This document shows positions 1 to 7,322 of a stretch of DNA of 18,090 nt, one piece after another. The stretch lies in contig CABSAH010000013.1 of the NCBI GenBank assembly GCA_902475645.1, forward strand, positions 1 through 18,090. Reading direction: 5' to 3'. The translations under genes were made by a program, and so were the position numbers. This DNA comes from an uncultured Christensenellaceae bacterium (GTDB taxonomy: Bacteria > Bacillota > Clostridia > Christensenellales > CAG-138). Numbering within the stretch: position 1 is the first letter of the stretch; every line of letters begins with the position of its first letter. Below the pieces are notes generated by a model that saw only the letters and a program-made list of their open reading frames with translations, was not told the origin of the DNA and made no database searches.

Positions 1-3
1 ACG

Positions 4-32
4 TTGCCAAATAAAATATATAATAGTATAGT
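4..32 (+). promoter_or_regulatory. Probable sigma-A promoter of the serine hydrolase gene
   Basis: TTGCCA at 4-9 and TATAGT at 27-32 are separated by exactly 17 nt. A second TATAAT lies at 19-24 but is only 9 nt from the -35-like box. The start codon at 67 follows an AAGGAGAG ribosome binding site at about 50-57, leaving a short 5' leader. The window begins here, so upstream elements cannot be seen. Confidence 0.5.
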
Positions 33-66
33 ATAAGCAAACAATATGTAAGGAGAGCAGCGCATT

Positions 67-1479
67 ATGCACGATGTATTTATAAAAACGCTTGAACGCA
101 TAACCAAAGAAACCGGCCTTGTGGGCGGCGTGGGCATGGTATTCAAAAACGGCGAAATAATATTCGCCGCGCCCTACGGCTACGAGGATAGGGAGAACGG
201 CATACCCATGACGCTGAACGCCTCGTTCGATATAGCCTCATGCTCAAAGGCATGGACGGTTATGCTTGCGGCGCAGGCCGTGGACGAAGGGCTTATAGGC
301 TGGGATACGCCCATAAAGCAGGCCATGCCCGCATTCGATATGCTTGACGGCTACGCGGGCGCGCACCTAAGCATACGCGATATGGCAAGCCACAGGAGCG
401 GCCTGCCGTGCCACGATTTTATGCGCAACAAAGTGGGCGGCAGCCGCCGCAATCTTATGCTCAAATGCGCGGCGCTTGACGCAAGCGCGGGCTTTAGGGA
501 AACGTATCAATACAACAACCATATGTATATTGTGCTTGGCTATCTTATGGAGGTGCTGCGCGGCGGCGAAAGCTGGGAAAGCCAGATAAAGCGCAGAATT
601 GCCGACCCATTGGGCGTGGAAACAATACGCTTCCGCGGGCTGAAGGGGAATATGGACAACCTTGAACGCGCGCTGCCCTATGTTTCAAACGGGTACGCCG
701 CGCACCGCTGCGAATATTCCGATTCCCCGCTTTCCGGCCCCTGCGGCGGAATAAAGCTGAACGTGAAGGACCTTTCAAAATGGGTCATGGCAATGGCGCG
801 CGGCGGCATATGCCAAAGCGGGGAGCGGCTTTGCGGCGCGGAGCAGTACGCGGCCATGCTTTCCCCCGTAATACCCACGAGCGAGGAGGATATGGACGCC
901 CTGCGCGGCTGCTGCTACGGCCTTGGCTGGCATACGGGCGTATACAACGGGCGGGACGTTGTGTTCCACAGCGGCGGGCTTGAGGGCTTCAATACGCAGG
1001 TGGGCTTCATAAAGGGCGAAAACAGCGGCTATGCAATGATATTCAATACAGGCACTACGCCCGCTTCCGTAATAGCGCGCACAATGGCGCTTGATATGCT
1101 GACCACAGGCGCGCCCAAGGCAAGCTATGACGGCATGATAGACGCATGGCTTAAAAAGCGGGACGATATGATAGCCACCATAAAGAACGGCGTTGAGGGC
1201 GAGGACGTTACAGCCCAAAACGCGCCCTGGCTCATAGGCACATACGAGCACCCCGCCTACGAAACGTTTGACGTGGAAAACCGCGGCGGCAGGCTTTGGT
1301 TCAGCTACGGCAGCTTTGAAACCCCGTTGTTCTTCGCCAAGGCGGACGGCATGATATGCGGCTACCCGGGCACGCTGGACGGCCTTGTGCCCGACCATAT
1401 CGAGCTTTGGCCCGACGGAAGCGATTTAAGGCTGAAAACAAGCGATTCCGAATTGAAGATGCTGTTTAGGAGGATATAA
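67..1479 (+). CDS. Beta-lactamase-family serine hydrolase (class C / DD-peptidase fold)
   Basis: This 470-residue protein has the penicillin-recognising serine hydrolase fold. The SxxK motif is S58-C-S-K61, the YxN motif is Y149-N-N151 and the third-strand motif is H301-S-G-G. The family acts through an acyl-serine intermediate and includes class C beta-lactamases, DD-carboxypeptidases, D-aminopeptidases and esterases, so the substrate cannot be named. After about residue 390 there is a small beta-rich tail (GTYEHPAYETF and onward) of the kind often attached to these enzymes (DUF3471-like). I see no signal peptide: the N terminus is charged and soluble, which suggests a cytoplasmic enzyme. 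That would fit hydrolysis of imported peptides or esters better than drug defence. The start is supported by AAGGAGAG about 9 nt upstream. It is followed after 85 nt by a membrane protein gene. Confidence 0.85.
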   Translation: MHDVFIKTLERITKETGLVGGVGMVFKNGEIIFAAPYGYEDRENGIPMTLNASFDIASCSKAWTVMLAAQAVDEGLIGWDTPIKQAMPAFDMLDGYAGAHLSIRDMASHRSGLPCHDFMRNKVGGSRRNLMLKCAALDASAGFRETYQYNNHMYIVLGYLMEVLRGGESWESQIKRRIADPLGVETIRFRGLKGNMDNLERALPYVSNGYAAHRCEYSDSPLSGPCGGIKLNVKDLSKWVMAMARGGICQSGERLCGAEQYAAMLSPVIPTSEEDMDALRGCCYGLGWHTGVYNGRDVVFHSGGLEGFNTQVGFIKGENSGYAMIFNTGTTPASVIARTMALDMLTTGAPKASYDGMIDAWLKKRDDMIATIKNGVEGEDVTAQNAPWLIGTYEHPAYETFDVENRGGRLWFSYGSFETPLFFAKADGMICGYPGTLDGLVPDHIELWPDGSDLRLKTSDSELKMLFRRI

Positions 1480-1489
1480 AACAGCAAGC

Positions 1490-1525
1490 GCGGCAAAAAG
1501 CGGTAACGCGCCGCTCTTTTGCCGC
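1490..1525 (+). other. Hairpin between the serine hydrolase and the AGCS-like gene
   Basis: GCGGCAAAA-AGCGG (1490-1503) pairs with CCGCT-CTTTTGCCGC (1511-1525) around the 7-nt loop TAACGCG, with one bulged base. No U-tract follows, so it is not a standard intrinsic terminator. It may protect the 3' end of the upstream message or attenuate read-through into the next gene, whose ribosome binding site lies about 25 nt further on. Confidence 0.4.
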
Positions 1526-1564
1526 CATGCTTGGAAATATTAAACGGAAGGCGGAAGGGGAAAT

Positions 1565-2833
1565 ATGCACTCTCTGTGGCAAAGGCCGATCGCGCTGCTT
1601 ATCGCGCTTGCGGGCGCGTATTTTGCCGTGCGCACAAACCGTGTGTTTTCCCAAAATCTGCATAACGATACGGATATATCCTTTCTTTTCAACCGCTGCG
1701 GCAAGCCGCTGCGCCGCGCCTATGCCGCCGGCATATTGATGCAAACGGGCGAAAGCATATGCTTCCCCTTTATAATTATGCTGCGCATGGCAATAAAATG
1801 GGGCGGCGTCGGCGCGCTTATATGGTTCGCGGTGTTCTCGCTGCTGCTCAAATGCGTGCAGGGGGCGCTTGGTGCGCTTGGCAATTATTACGGTAAGCCC
1901 GGCAGCACGGCGGCGCTTGTTATATGCTCCGCAAAGCGGAAAAGCACTGGCACGGGCAAAGGGTGCGCCGTAACAATGCTGTGCATACAGGCGGCATTCA
2001 CGGTGCTTGGCATTGCGGCGGCCGCATATGCGCTTTGCGGCAGCGCGCGGCACGGGAGCGGCGGCATAATATTTTACGCGGCGGTATGCGTTGCGGCGGC
2101 CGTCCTGCTGCTTATAAACAGCGGCGCGGCGGTATTGATTGGCGTTGGCGCGGCGTTTGTGGTTTTTATCGCTGCGGCGCTGCTCAAAAACGCGGCAAAC
2201 ATAATGCTCGTATTAAAAATAATGTTCACCGATGCCGTGCAGCTTGGCAAAATAGTATTTGAATACAGCGGAAAGGGCTTGGGCGCGTGCATTGGCGCGG
2301 GCGCGTGCCTTAGCGCCTGCCTGTTTTTGGTAAACGTTTATTCATCGGGCGAAAATGCGGATATTTTTCCGCATCCCATATACGCCGCCGTATATCATCA
2401 ATTAAAGTGGAGCGCGGCTATAATAACCGCGTTTGCAATAGGCATACTTATGCTTTGCATTGATACGGAGACCGATGCAAACAGGCTCACAAGCGGCATA
2501 TTGCTTGCGTTCGTGTGCTTCTTCGGCACGCGGCAGCTTATCCGCGCCGTAAAGCGCCTTTGGAAGGATATGGCAATAAGCCGCGCGGCGGCGTGCATTG
2601 CGGCGGGAGCGGCCGCACTTTTTGCCGTAATGAATAAAAACGGATACATTCTTGCACTTAATATTTTAGCCTGCATGGGCATGGCCGCCAATATTATATA
2701 TTCCGTCAGCGACAGCGGCTGGTATTTTGCGCTGATGGAGGATTACCGCGATCGCTGCGTTTGGCACAGCAATCCGCATCCGGACCTGATGGCGGAGAAG
2801 GAGCAGGACGCGGGAAACAGCGACATATTATAG
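1565..2833 (+). CDS. Polytopic membrane protein, diverged sodium:alanine symporter (AGCS)-like
   Basis: A 422-residue, strongly hydrophobic protein with about nine to eleven predicted membrane segments. The ATG follows GGAAGGGGAAAT. From memory of AGCS proteins such as AlsT, segment order and several local patterns match. An N-terminal helix ends in AYFAVRT (family: LFFTIRF). W79-GGVGALIWF-88 corresponds to the GGPGAVFWMW helix. KNAANIMLVLKIMFTDAV resembles the segment before the family's central loop, HPIYAAVYHQLKWSAAI starts near H270 in the place of HPAKQGF, and NILACMGMAANII matches the last helix. The usual GTGN sodium-site motif and the NEAGxGSAP motif are absent. If the homology is right, it has probably lost ordinary Na+/alanine symport and may be a sensor, a regulator or a transporter of changed specificity. 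The reading frame is intact and ends in TAG. It could also be an unrelated orphan membrane protein. Confidence 0.5.
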   Translation: MHSLWQRPIALLIALAGAYFAVRTNRVFSQNLHNDTDISFLFNRCGKPLRRAYAAGILMQTGESICFPFIIMLRMAIKWGGVGALIWFAVFSLLLKCVQGALGALGNYYGKPGSTAALVICSAKRKSTGTGKGCAVTMLCIQAAFTVLGIAAAAYALCGSARHGSGGIIFYAAVCVAAAVLLLINSGAAVLIGVGAAFVVFIAAALLKNAANIMLVLKIMFTDAVQLGKIVFEYSGKGLGACIGAGACLSACLFLVNVYSSGENADIFPHPIYAAVYHQLKWSAAIITAFAIGILMLCIDTETDANRLTSGILLAFVCFFGTRQLIRAVKRLWKDMAISRAAACIAAGAAALFAVMNKNGYILALNILACMGMAANIIYSVSDSGWYFALMEDYRDRCVWHSNPHPDLMAEKEQDAGNSDIL

Positions 2834-2847
2834 CTTTTTTTGAAATT

Positions 2848-2863
2848 ATGTGAAGATTCACAT
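2848..2863. promoter_or_regulatory. Perfect inverted repeat upstream of the opp operon (candidate operator)
   Basis: ATGTGA-AGAT-TCACAT is a perfect 6+4+6 palindrome located 33 nt upstream of a TATAAT box and about 84 nt upstream of the oppB start. The half-sites look like Crp/Fnr-family half-sites (TGTGA), but the 4-nt spacing is shorter than the usual Crp spacing. It could equally be a small hairpin after the preceding gene, although no U-run follows it. Confidence 0.35.
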
Positions 2864-2869
2864 CGATTA

Positions 2870-2901
2870 TTGATATTATCACGACATTCTCTGTTTATAA
2901 T
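2870..2901 (+). promoter_or_regulatory. Candidate promoter of the opp operon
   Basis: A consensus TATAAT lies at 2896-2901. The best -35-like sequence, TTGATA at 2870-2875, is 20 nt away, which is long for sigma-A. The promoter may therefore be activator-dependent, with the palindrome at 2848-2863 suitably placed for a regulator. It is the only -10-like sequence I find in the 113-nt gap before oppB. Confidence 0.4.
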
Positions 2902-2946
2902 TCAACAAAACAAAACCCAAAAACGCCAGATTGGAAAGAAGGAGCT

Positions 2947-3864
2947 ATGTTAAAATACTTCCTCAAGAGGATCGTATCATCAGTAATAACGATCTTTATG
3001 ATTATTACAATTACCTTTTTCCTTATGAAAGCGATTCCGGGCAACCCGTTTGCGGACGAGAAAATGCCCAATCCGGAAATAAGGGCGGCGATGATGGAGA
3101 AGTATGGCCTTAATAAGCCGGTTATCGAGCAATACTTCGTGTATCTCGGCAACTTTATCCGCGGGGATTTCGGCGTATCCTATACCCGCGCGGGTATAAC
3201 CGTTAACAAGGTTATTGCGGACGGCTTCCCCTATTCGCTTACAATAGGTCTTTATGCTTCGCTGATTGTGGTTTTTGCGGGCATAGGCTTTGGTGTGATG
3301 TGTGCGCTCAATCAGAACAAGTTCATTGACCGTTTCTTCATGGTGCTCTCCACGCTGGGCGCAACCATACCAAGCTTTGTGCTTGCAACGGGCTTTTTGT
3401 TCATATTCAGCAAAACGCTCGGCTGGGTGCCCTCCTTCGGCGTGGATACGGCGGCGGGCTATATAGGGCCGATAGTCGTTATAGGCGCATTCTCGCTTTC
3501 CTTTATAACGCGCCTTACCCGCACAAGCCTGCTGGAGGTTCAGCAGCAGGATTACATCCGCACCGCCCGCAGCAAGGGCATATCCGAATTCAAGGTAACG
3601 TATAAGCATGCGCTCAGGAACGCGCTGCTGCCGGTCATAACCTATGTAGGCCCCATGGTTGCAAGCATAGTTACCGGATCGTTCGTTATTGAAAAGGTAT
3701 TCGGCATTCCGGGCGTGGGAAGCTTGTTTACAAACAGCATTATAAACCGCGACTATCCGCTTATAATGGGCATAACCGTGTTCTTTGCAATATTGCTTAT
3801 AATATCGGTGCTTATAGTGGACTTTATATACGTTCTGGTAGACCCCAGAATAAAGCTGGATTAA
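2947..3864 (+). CDS. oppB: Oligopeptide/dipeptide ABC transporter permease, OppB/DppB type
   Basis: At 305 residues this is the normal length for an OppB/DppB inner-membrane permease of peptide or nickel type. The first TM segment covers about residues 8-29 and is followed by the family's extracytoplasmic loop (GNFIRGDFGVSYTRAG). Five further TM segments carry the binding-protein-dependent transport domain. The cytoplasmic EAA loop that docks onto the ATPases is DYIRTARSKGISEF (about 202-215) with the downstream Lys-His-Ala-Leu-Arg-Asn-Ala stretch. The ATG follows AAGGAGCT at 6-7 nt. It is the first gene of a five-gene operon and pairs with the OppC-type permease that starts 15 nt downstream. 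Peptide versus dipeptide or other specificity cannot be read from the permease. Confidence 0.92.
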   Translation: MLKYFLKRIVSSVITIFMIITITFFLMKAIPGNPFADEKMPNPEIRAAMMEKYGLNKPVIEQYFVYLGNFIRGDFGVSYTRAGITVNKVIADGFPYSLTIGLYASLIVVFAGIGFGVMCALNQNKFIDRFFMVLSTLGATIPSFVLATGFLFIFSKTLGWVPSFGVDTAAGYIGPIVVIGAFSLSFITRLTRTSLLEVQQQDYIRTARSKGISEFKVTYKHALRNALLPVITYVGPMVASIVTGSFVIEKVFGIPGVGSLFTNSIINRDYPLIMGITVFFAILLIISVLIVDFIYVLVDPRIKLD

Positions 3865-3879
3865 CAGGAGGGAGAACAA

Positions 3880-5199
3880 ATGGAAAGCAACACGCGCTGG
3901 CAAAGCGTTGACCGCGGTACGCTTGAATCCGAAAAGATATCCCGCCCAAGCCTGACATACTGGCAGGACTGCTGGCAGAGGCTTAAAAAGAACAAAAGCG
4001 CCGTGCTGTCGCTGATAATAATTGTGGTGATAGTGCTATCGGCTATATTTGTGCCTATGTTCTGGCGGCTTTCCTATGATCAGCAGAACCTTGAATTTGC
4101 CAATATTCCGCCGCAGCTTGAGCTTTATGATCTTGGCAACGAAACATATGTGTATTTGACCAACGAGTTCAAGTGCATTGATACGGACGAAAAGGGAAAC
4201 CTTATCGCCTCCTCCAAAATGGTAAAGGACGATAAGACCGGACGCATGTATATTTACGATATAAACGGCAAGCCGCTGGTGGTGAATTACGGCATATACT
4301 TTAAGGCCAAGTCCGAATTCATTCAGCAGGAGACTGCCAACGCTTCAAGCGGGCAGATAGCCGTTGCCGACGTTAACTACCTTACCGAATACTTTGGCGA
4401 TAATCCGCCCGAAAGCGGCTATGTTACCATAGACGAGGCAAGGAACATACTTGATAAAAAGATAGAGCGATTCATCGTTACCTATGACGGTGAGGTGGTG
4501 CGCCCCTTCAAAACCGTTTCCAACAAAACATACATTTGGGGCAGCGATTCGCTGGGCAGGGATATGTTCATCCGCGTTATATACGGCGCAAGAATGTCCT
4601 TGCTGGTAGGCGTTGTTGCGGCAATAGTCAACTTTGTGATAGGCGTGCTGTATGGCGGCGTAGCGGGCTTCTGCGGCGGGAGCGTAGATAACATAATGAT
4701 GCGAATTGTGGATACCATAAGCTCAATTCCCATGATGCTTTACGTTATTCTTATCATGGTGGTAATGGGGCCGGGGCTTCAATCCATAATACTTGCAATG
4801 GGCCTTACATACTGGGTGGATATGGCGCGTATAGTGCGCTCCCAGGTGCTGAGCATGAGGGAGCAGGAATTTGTGCTGGCGGCAACGCTGCTTGGCGTGC
4901 CTTCGCGCAAAATACTTACCCGCCACCTTATACCGAACGCTATGGGACCCATAATGGTTTCAATAACCATGCAGATACCGAGCGCAATGTTTACGGAAGC
5001 GTTTTTGAGCTTTATAGGACTCGGCGTATCCAAGCCTAAGGCTTCGTGGGGCGCGCTTGCCAACGCGGCGCTGCCGGGATTGTATACCAATCCTTATCAG
5101 CTTTTCTATCCGGCGCTGGTTATGAGCATAACCATTTTGGCGCTTAACCTGTTTAGCGACGGGCTGCGGGATTCGCTTGACCCAAGGCTTAGGAAGTGA
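3880..5199 (+). CDS. oppC: Oligopeptide ABC transporter permease, OppC type with a large extracytoplasmic insertion
   Basis: This 439-residue permease has an OppC_N-type N terminus (YWQDCWQRLKKNKSAVLSL) leading into TM1 at about 41-60. A roughly 160-residue, mostly hydrophilic segment follows (about 61-220) before the conserved transport domain (about 225-438). The usual OppC/DppC length is about 300 residues, so the insertion adds about 130. It should lie outside the membrane, where it could contact the OppA lipoprotein. Comparable long OppC proteins are known in Firmicutes. The EAA coupling loop is at about 330-354 (EFVLAATLLGVPSRKI then HLIPNA). The start follows AGGAGGGAG. The stop overlaps the region holding the ribosome binding site of oppD, consistent with translational coupling. 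Confidence 0.9.
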   Translation: MESNTRWQSVDRGTLESEKISRPSLTYWQDCWQRLKKNKSAVLSLIIIVVIVLSAIFVPMFWRLSYDQQNLEFANIPPQLELYDLGNETYVYLTNEFKCIDTDEKGNLIASSKMVKDDKTGRMYIYDINGKPLVVNYGIYFKAKSEFIQQETANASSGQIAVADVNYLTEYFGDNPPESGYVTIDEARNILDKKIERFIVTYDGEVVRPFKTVSNKTYIWGSDSLGRDMFIRVIYGARMSLLVGVVAAIVNFVIGVLYGGVAGFCGGSVDNIMMRIVDTISSIPMMLYVILIMVVMGPGLQSIILAMGLTYWVDMARIVRSQVLSMREQEFVLAATLLGVPSRKILTRHLIPNAMGPIMVSITMQIPSAMFTEAFLSFIGLGVSKPKASWGALANAALPGLYTNPYQLFYPALVMSITILALNLFSDGLRDSLDPRLRK

Positions 5200-5210
5200 G
5201 GAACACGGAT

Positions 5211-6236
5211 ATGGCAAGAAAACTTCTATCTGTAAGGAATCTTAAAACGTCGTTCTTTACCCACGTTGGCGAGGTAAAGGCAGTGCGCGGCATTAGCTTT
5301 GACGTGAACGAAGGCGAGGTGCTGGGTATAGTCGGCGAATCCGGCTCCGGCAAAAGCGTTACCAGCCTTTCCATAATGGGCCTGCTTCAGTATCCCGGCC
5401 GCGTTGTGGATGGCGAAATACTTTTGAACGGCGAGGATATACTGACATACAGCAAGAACCAGATGCGCAAGGTTCGCGGCAAGGAAATTGCCATGATATT
5501 CCAGGATCCCATGACCAGCCTTAACCCGGTTTATACCATAGGCAACCAGGTTATGGAAATGATACTGGAGCATGAAAAGATAAGCAAGCGCGAGGCGCGC
5601 GAACGCGCGATAGAGATGCTCAGGCTTGTTGGCATACCTGCGGCGGAAAAGCGCATAGACAGCTATCCGCACGAATTCTCCGGCGGCATGAGGCAGCGCG
5701 TTATGATAGCGCTTGCGCTTTCCTGTAACCCCAAGCTGCTTATTGCCGACGAGCCCACCACCGCGCTTGACGTTACCATTCAGGCGCAGATACTCAACCT
5801 TATAAAGAAGCTGAACAAGCAATTCGGCATGACCACAATGCTAATTACGCATGACCTTGGCGTGGTTGCCACGGTTTGCGATAAGGTTGCCGTTATGTAC
5901 GGCGGGCTTATAATGGAATACGGCACGGCGGATGAAATATTCTACCATCCGCGCCATCCGTACACCATGGGTCTGCTCGGCTCCATACCGCATGTGAACG
6001 ACGGGGAAAAGCGCAGGCTTATACCGATTGACGGTACGCCGCCCGACCTTATCAATCCGCCCAAGGGCTGCCCGTTCAGCACGCGCTGCAAATACTGCAT
6101 GAACATATGCACTCAGGAGCAGCCGCCCTACTTTGAGGAGGATAAACACAGAACCATGTGCTGGATGCTGGATAGCGAAGCGCCCAAAAACAGCGACTAT
6201 GAGATGAGGAAGGCAGGTGTTAACTTTGGCAGGTGA
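5211..6236 (+). CDS. oppD: Oligopeptide ABC transporter ATP-binding protein, OppD/DppD type
   Basis: A 341-residue ATPase with Walker A G42-ESGSGKS, Q-loop MIFQDPMTSLNP, signature FSGGMRQRV, Walker B LLIADEPTTALD and H-loop LITHDLG. The C-terminal oligo_HPY region (HPYTMGLLGSIP) is specific to peptide importers. Cysteines C287, C293, C300 and C317 (C-x5-C-x6-C-x16-C) match the tail pattern linked to a [4Fe-4S] cluster in some Dpp/Opp ATPases. I chose ATG 5211 because AGGAAGTGAGG at 5191-5201 sits 9 nt upstream. A GTG at 5196 would overlap the oppC stop and have almost no spacing from any ribosome binding site. The protein partners with OppF to energise OppB/OppC. The 3' end overlaps oppF. Confidence 0.92.
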   Translation: MARKLLSVRNLKTSFFTHVGEVKAVRGISFDVNEGEVLGIVGESGSGKSVTSLSIMGLLQYPGRVVDGEILLNGEDILTYSKNQMRKVRGKEIAMIFQDPMTSLNPVYTIGNQVMEMILEHEKISKREARERAIEMLRLVGIPAAEKRIDSYPHEFSGGMRQRVMIALALSCNPKLLIADEPTTALDVTIQAQILNLIKKLNKQFGMTTMLITHDLGVVATVCDKVAVMYGGLIMEYGTADEIFYHPRHPYTMGLLGSIPHVNDGEKRRLIPIDGTPPDLINPPKGCPFSTRCKYCMNICTQEQPPYFEEDKHRTMCWMLDSEAPKNSDYEMRKAGVNFGR

Positions 6237-7212
6237 TAAGCTGCTGCAGGTTGAAAACCTGACAAAGTATTTCTATAAGCCGCAGGGAATTTTCGGCCAA
6301 AAGAAGCAGATAGTCAAAAGCGTTGACCATGTTACCTTTGATATTATGCGCAACGAAACGCTGGGACTGGTTGGCGAATCCGGCTGCGGCAAAACAACCG
6401 TTGGCCGCACCATAACAAGGCTTTACGAGCCGACCGACGGCAAAATCATATTTGACGGGAATGACATAAGCCACCTTACCAAAAAGGAGCTGCTGCCATA
6501 CCGCAAAAAGATGCAGATGATATTCCAGGACCCGTATGCTTCGCTCAATGCGCGCATGACCGTTATGGACATAATACGCGAGGCGCTGGATCTTCACTCC
6601 GAGCTTAAAAGCAAGGAGGAAAAGAACAAGCGGGTATATGAGCTGCTGGATCGCGTTGGGCTGATGCGCGAGCACGCCAACCGCTATCCGCATGAATTTT
6701 CCGGCGGCCAGCGCCAGCGCATAGGCATAGCAAGGGCGTTGGCGGTAGACCCCCAATTCATAGTTTGCGACGAGCCCATAAGCGCGCTGGATGTTTCCAT
6801 TCAGGCGCAGGTAGTAAACATGCTGGAGGATCTTCAGCGGGAATTCGGGCTTACCTATCTTTTCATAGCGCACGATCTTTCCATGGTGCGCCACATAAGC
6901 GACAGGATAGGCGTTATGTACCTTGGCAAGCTGGTTGAAATAGGCCCGAGCGAGGAAATATACACCCGCCACCTGCACCCGTATACGGAGGCGCTGCTTT
7001 CCTCCGTACCGATACCCGATCCGGAAAAGGCAAAGGCAAAGGAGCAGATAGTGCTTCAGGGCGATATACCCAGCCCCATTGACCCGCCCTCCGGCTGCCG
7101 CTTCCGCACGCGCTGTTCACGCGCCTGCGAAAAATGCGCCGAAGCCGAACCGGAGCTGAGGAGCGTGGGCAACGATCATTACGTTGCGTGCCATTTGGTT
7201 ACCGTAGGTTGA
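6217..7212 (+). CDS. oppF: Oligopeptide ABC transporter ATP-binding protein, OppF/DppF type
   Basis: A 331-residue second ATPase with Walker A G53-ESGCGKTT, Q-loop MIFQDPYASLN, signature FSGGQRQRIGIARAL, Walker B FIVCDEPISALDVS and H-loop FIAHDLSMV. The oligo_HPY tail (HLHPYTEALLSSVP) is present. C294, C300 and C307, plus a final Cys near the C terminus, give the same C-x5-C-x6-C iron-sulphur-like pattern as OppD. The likely start is GTG at 6217, which overlaps oppD by 20 nt and follows GATGAGGAAGG. TTG at 6226 is an alternative with longer spacing. The gene is translationally coupled to oppD, as expected for subunits of a heterodimer. Confidence 0.92.
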   Translation: MLTLAGDKLLQVENLTKYFYKPQGIFGQKKQIVKSVDHVTFDIMRNETLGLVGESGCGKTTVGRTITRLYEPTDGKIIFDGNDISHLTKKELLPYRKKMQMIFQDPYASLNARMTVMDIIREALDLHSELKSKEEKNKRVYELLDRVGLMREHANRYPHEFSGGQRQRIGIARALAVDPQFIVCDEPISALDVSIQAQVVNMLEDLQREFGLTYLFIAHDLSMVRHISDRIGVMYLGKLVEIGPSEEIYTRHLHPYTEALLSSVPIPDPEKAKAKEQIVLQGDIPSPIDPPSGCRFRTRCSRACEKCAEAEPELRSVGNDHYVACHLVTVG

Positions 7213-7322
7213 CAAAGACCCCAAAGCAAACCTTTAGGGCTTGCGTGCTCTTATCAACTGATGGTAATGCCGAATGATAACTATATTAACGCAATAACGA
7301 AAAACCAAGGAGGAAAATTATA

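Noticed and set aside
7213..7322. Separate promoter for oppA
   Set aside because: TATATT at 7282-7287 and TGATAA at 7275-7280 have no credible -35. Only a weak imperfect hairpin (7219-7239) is present.
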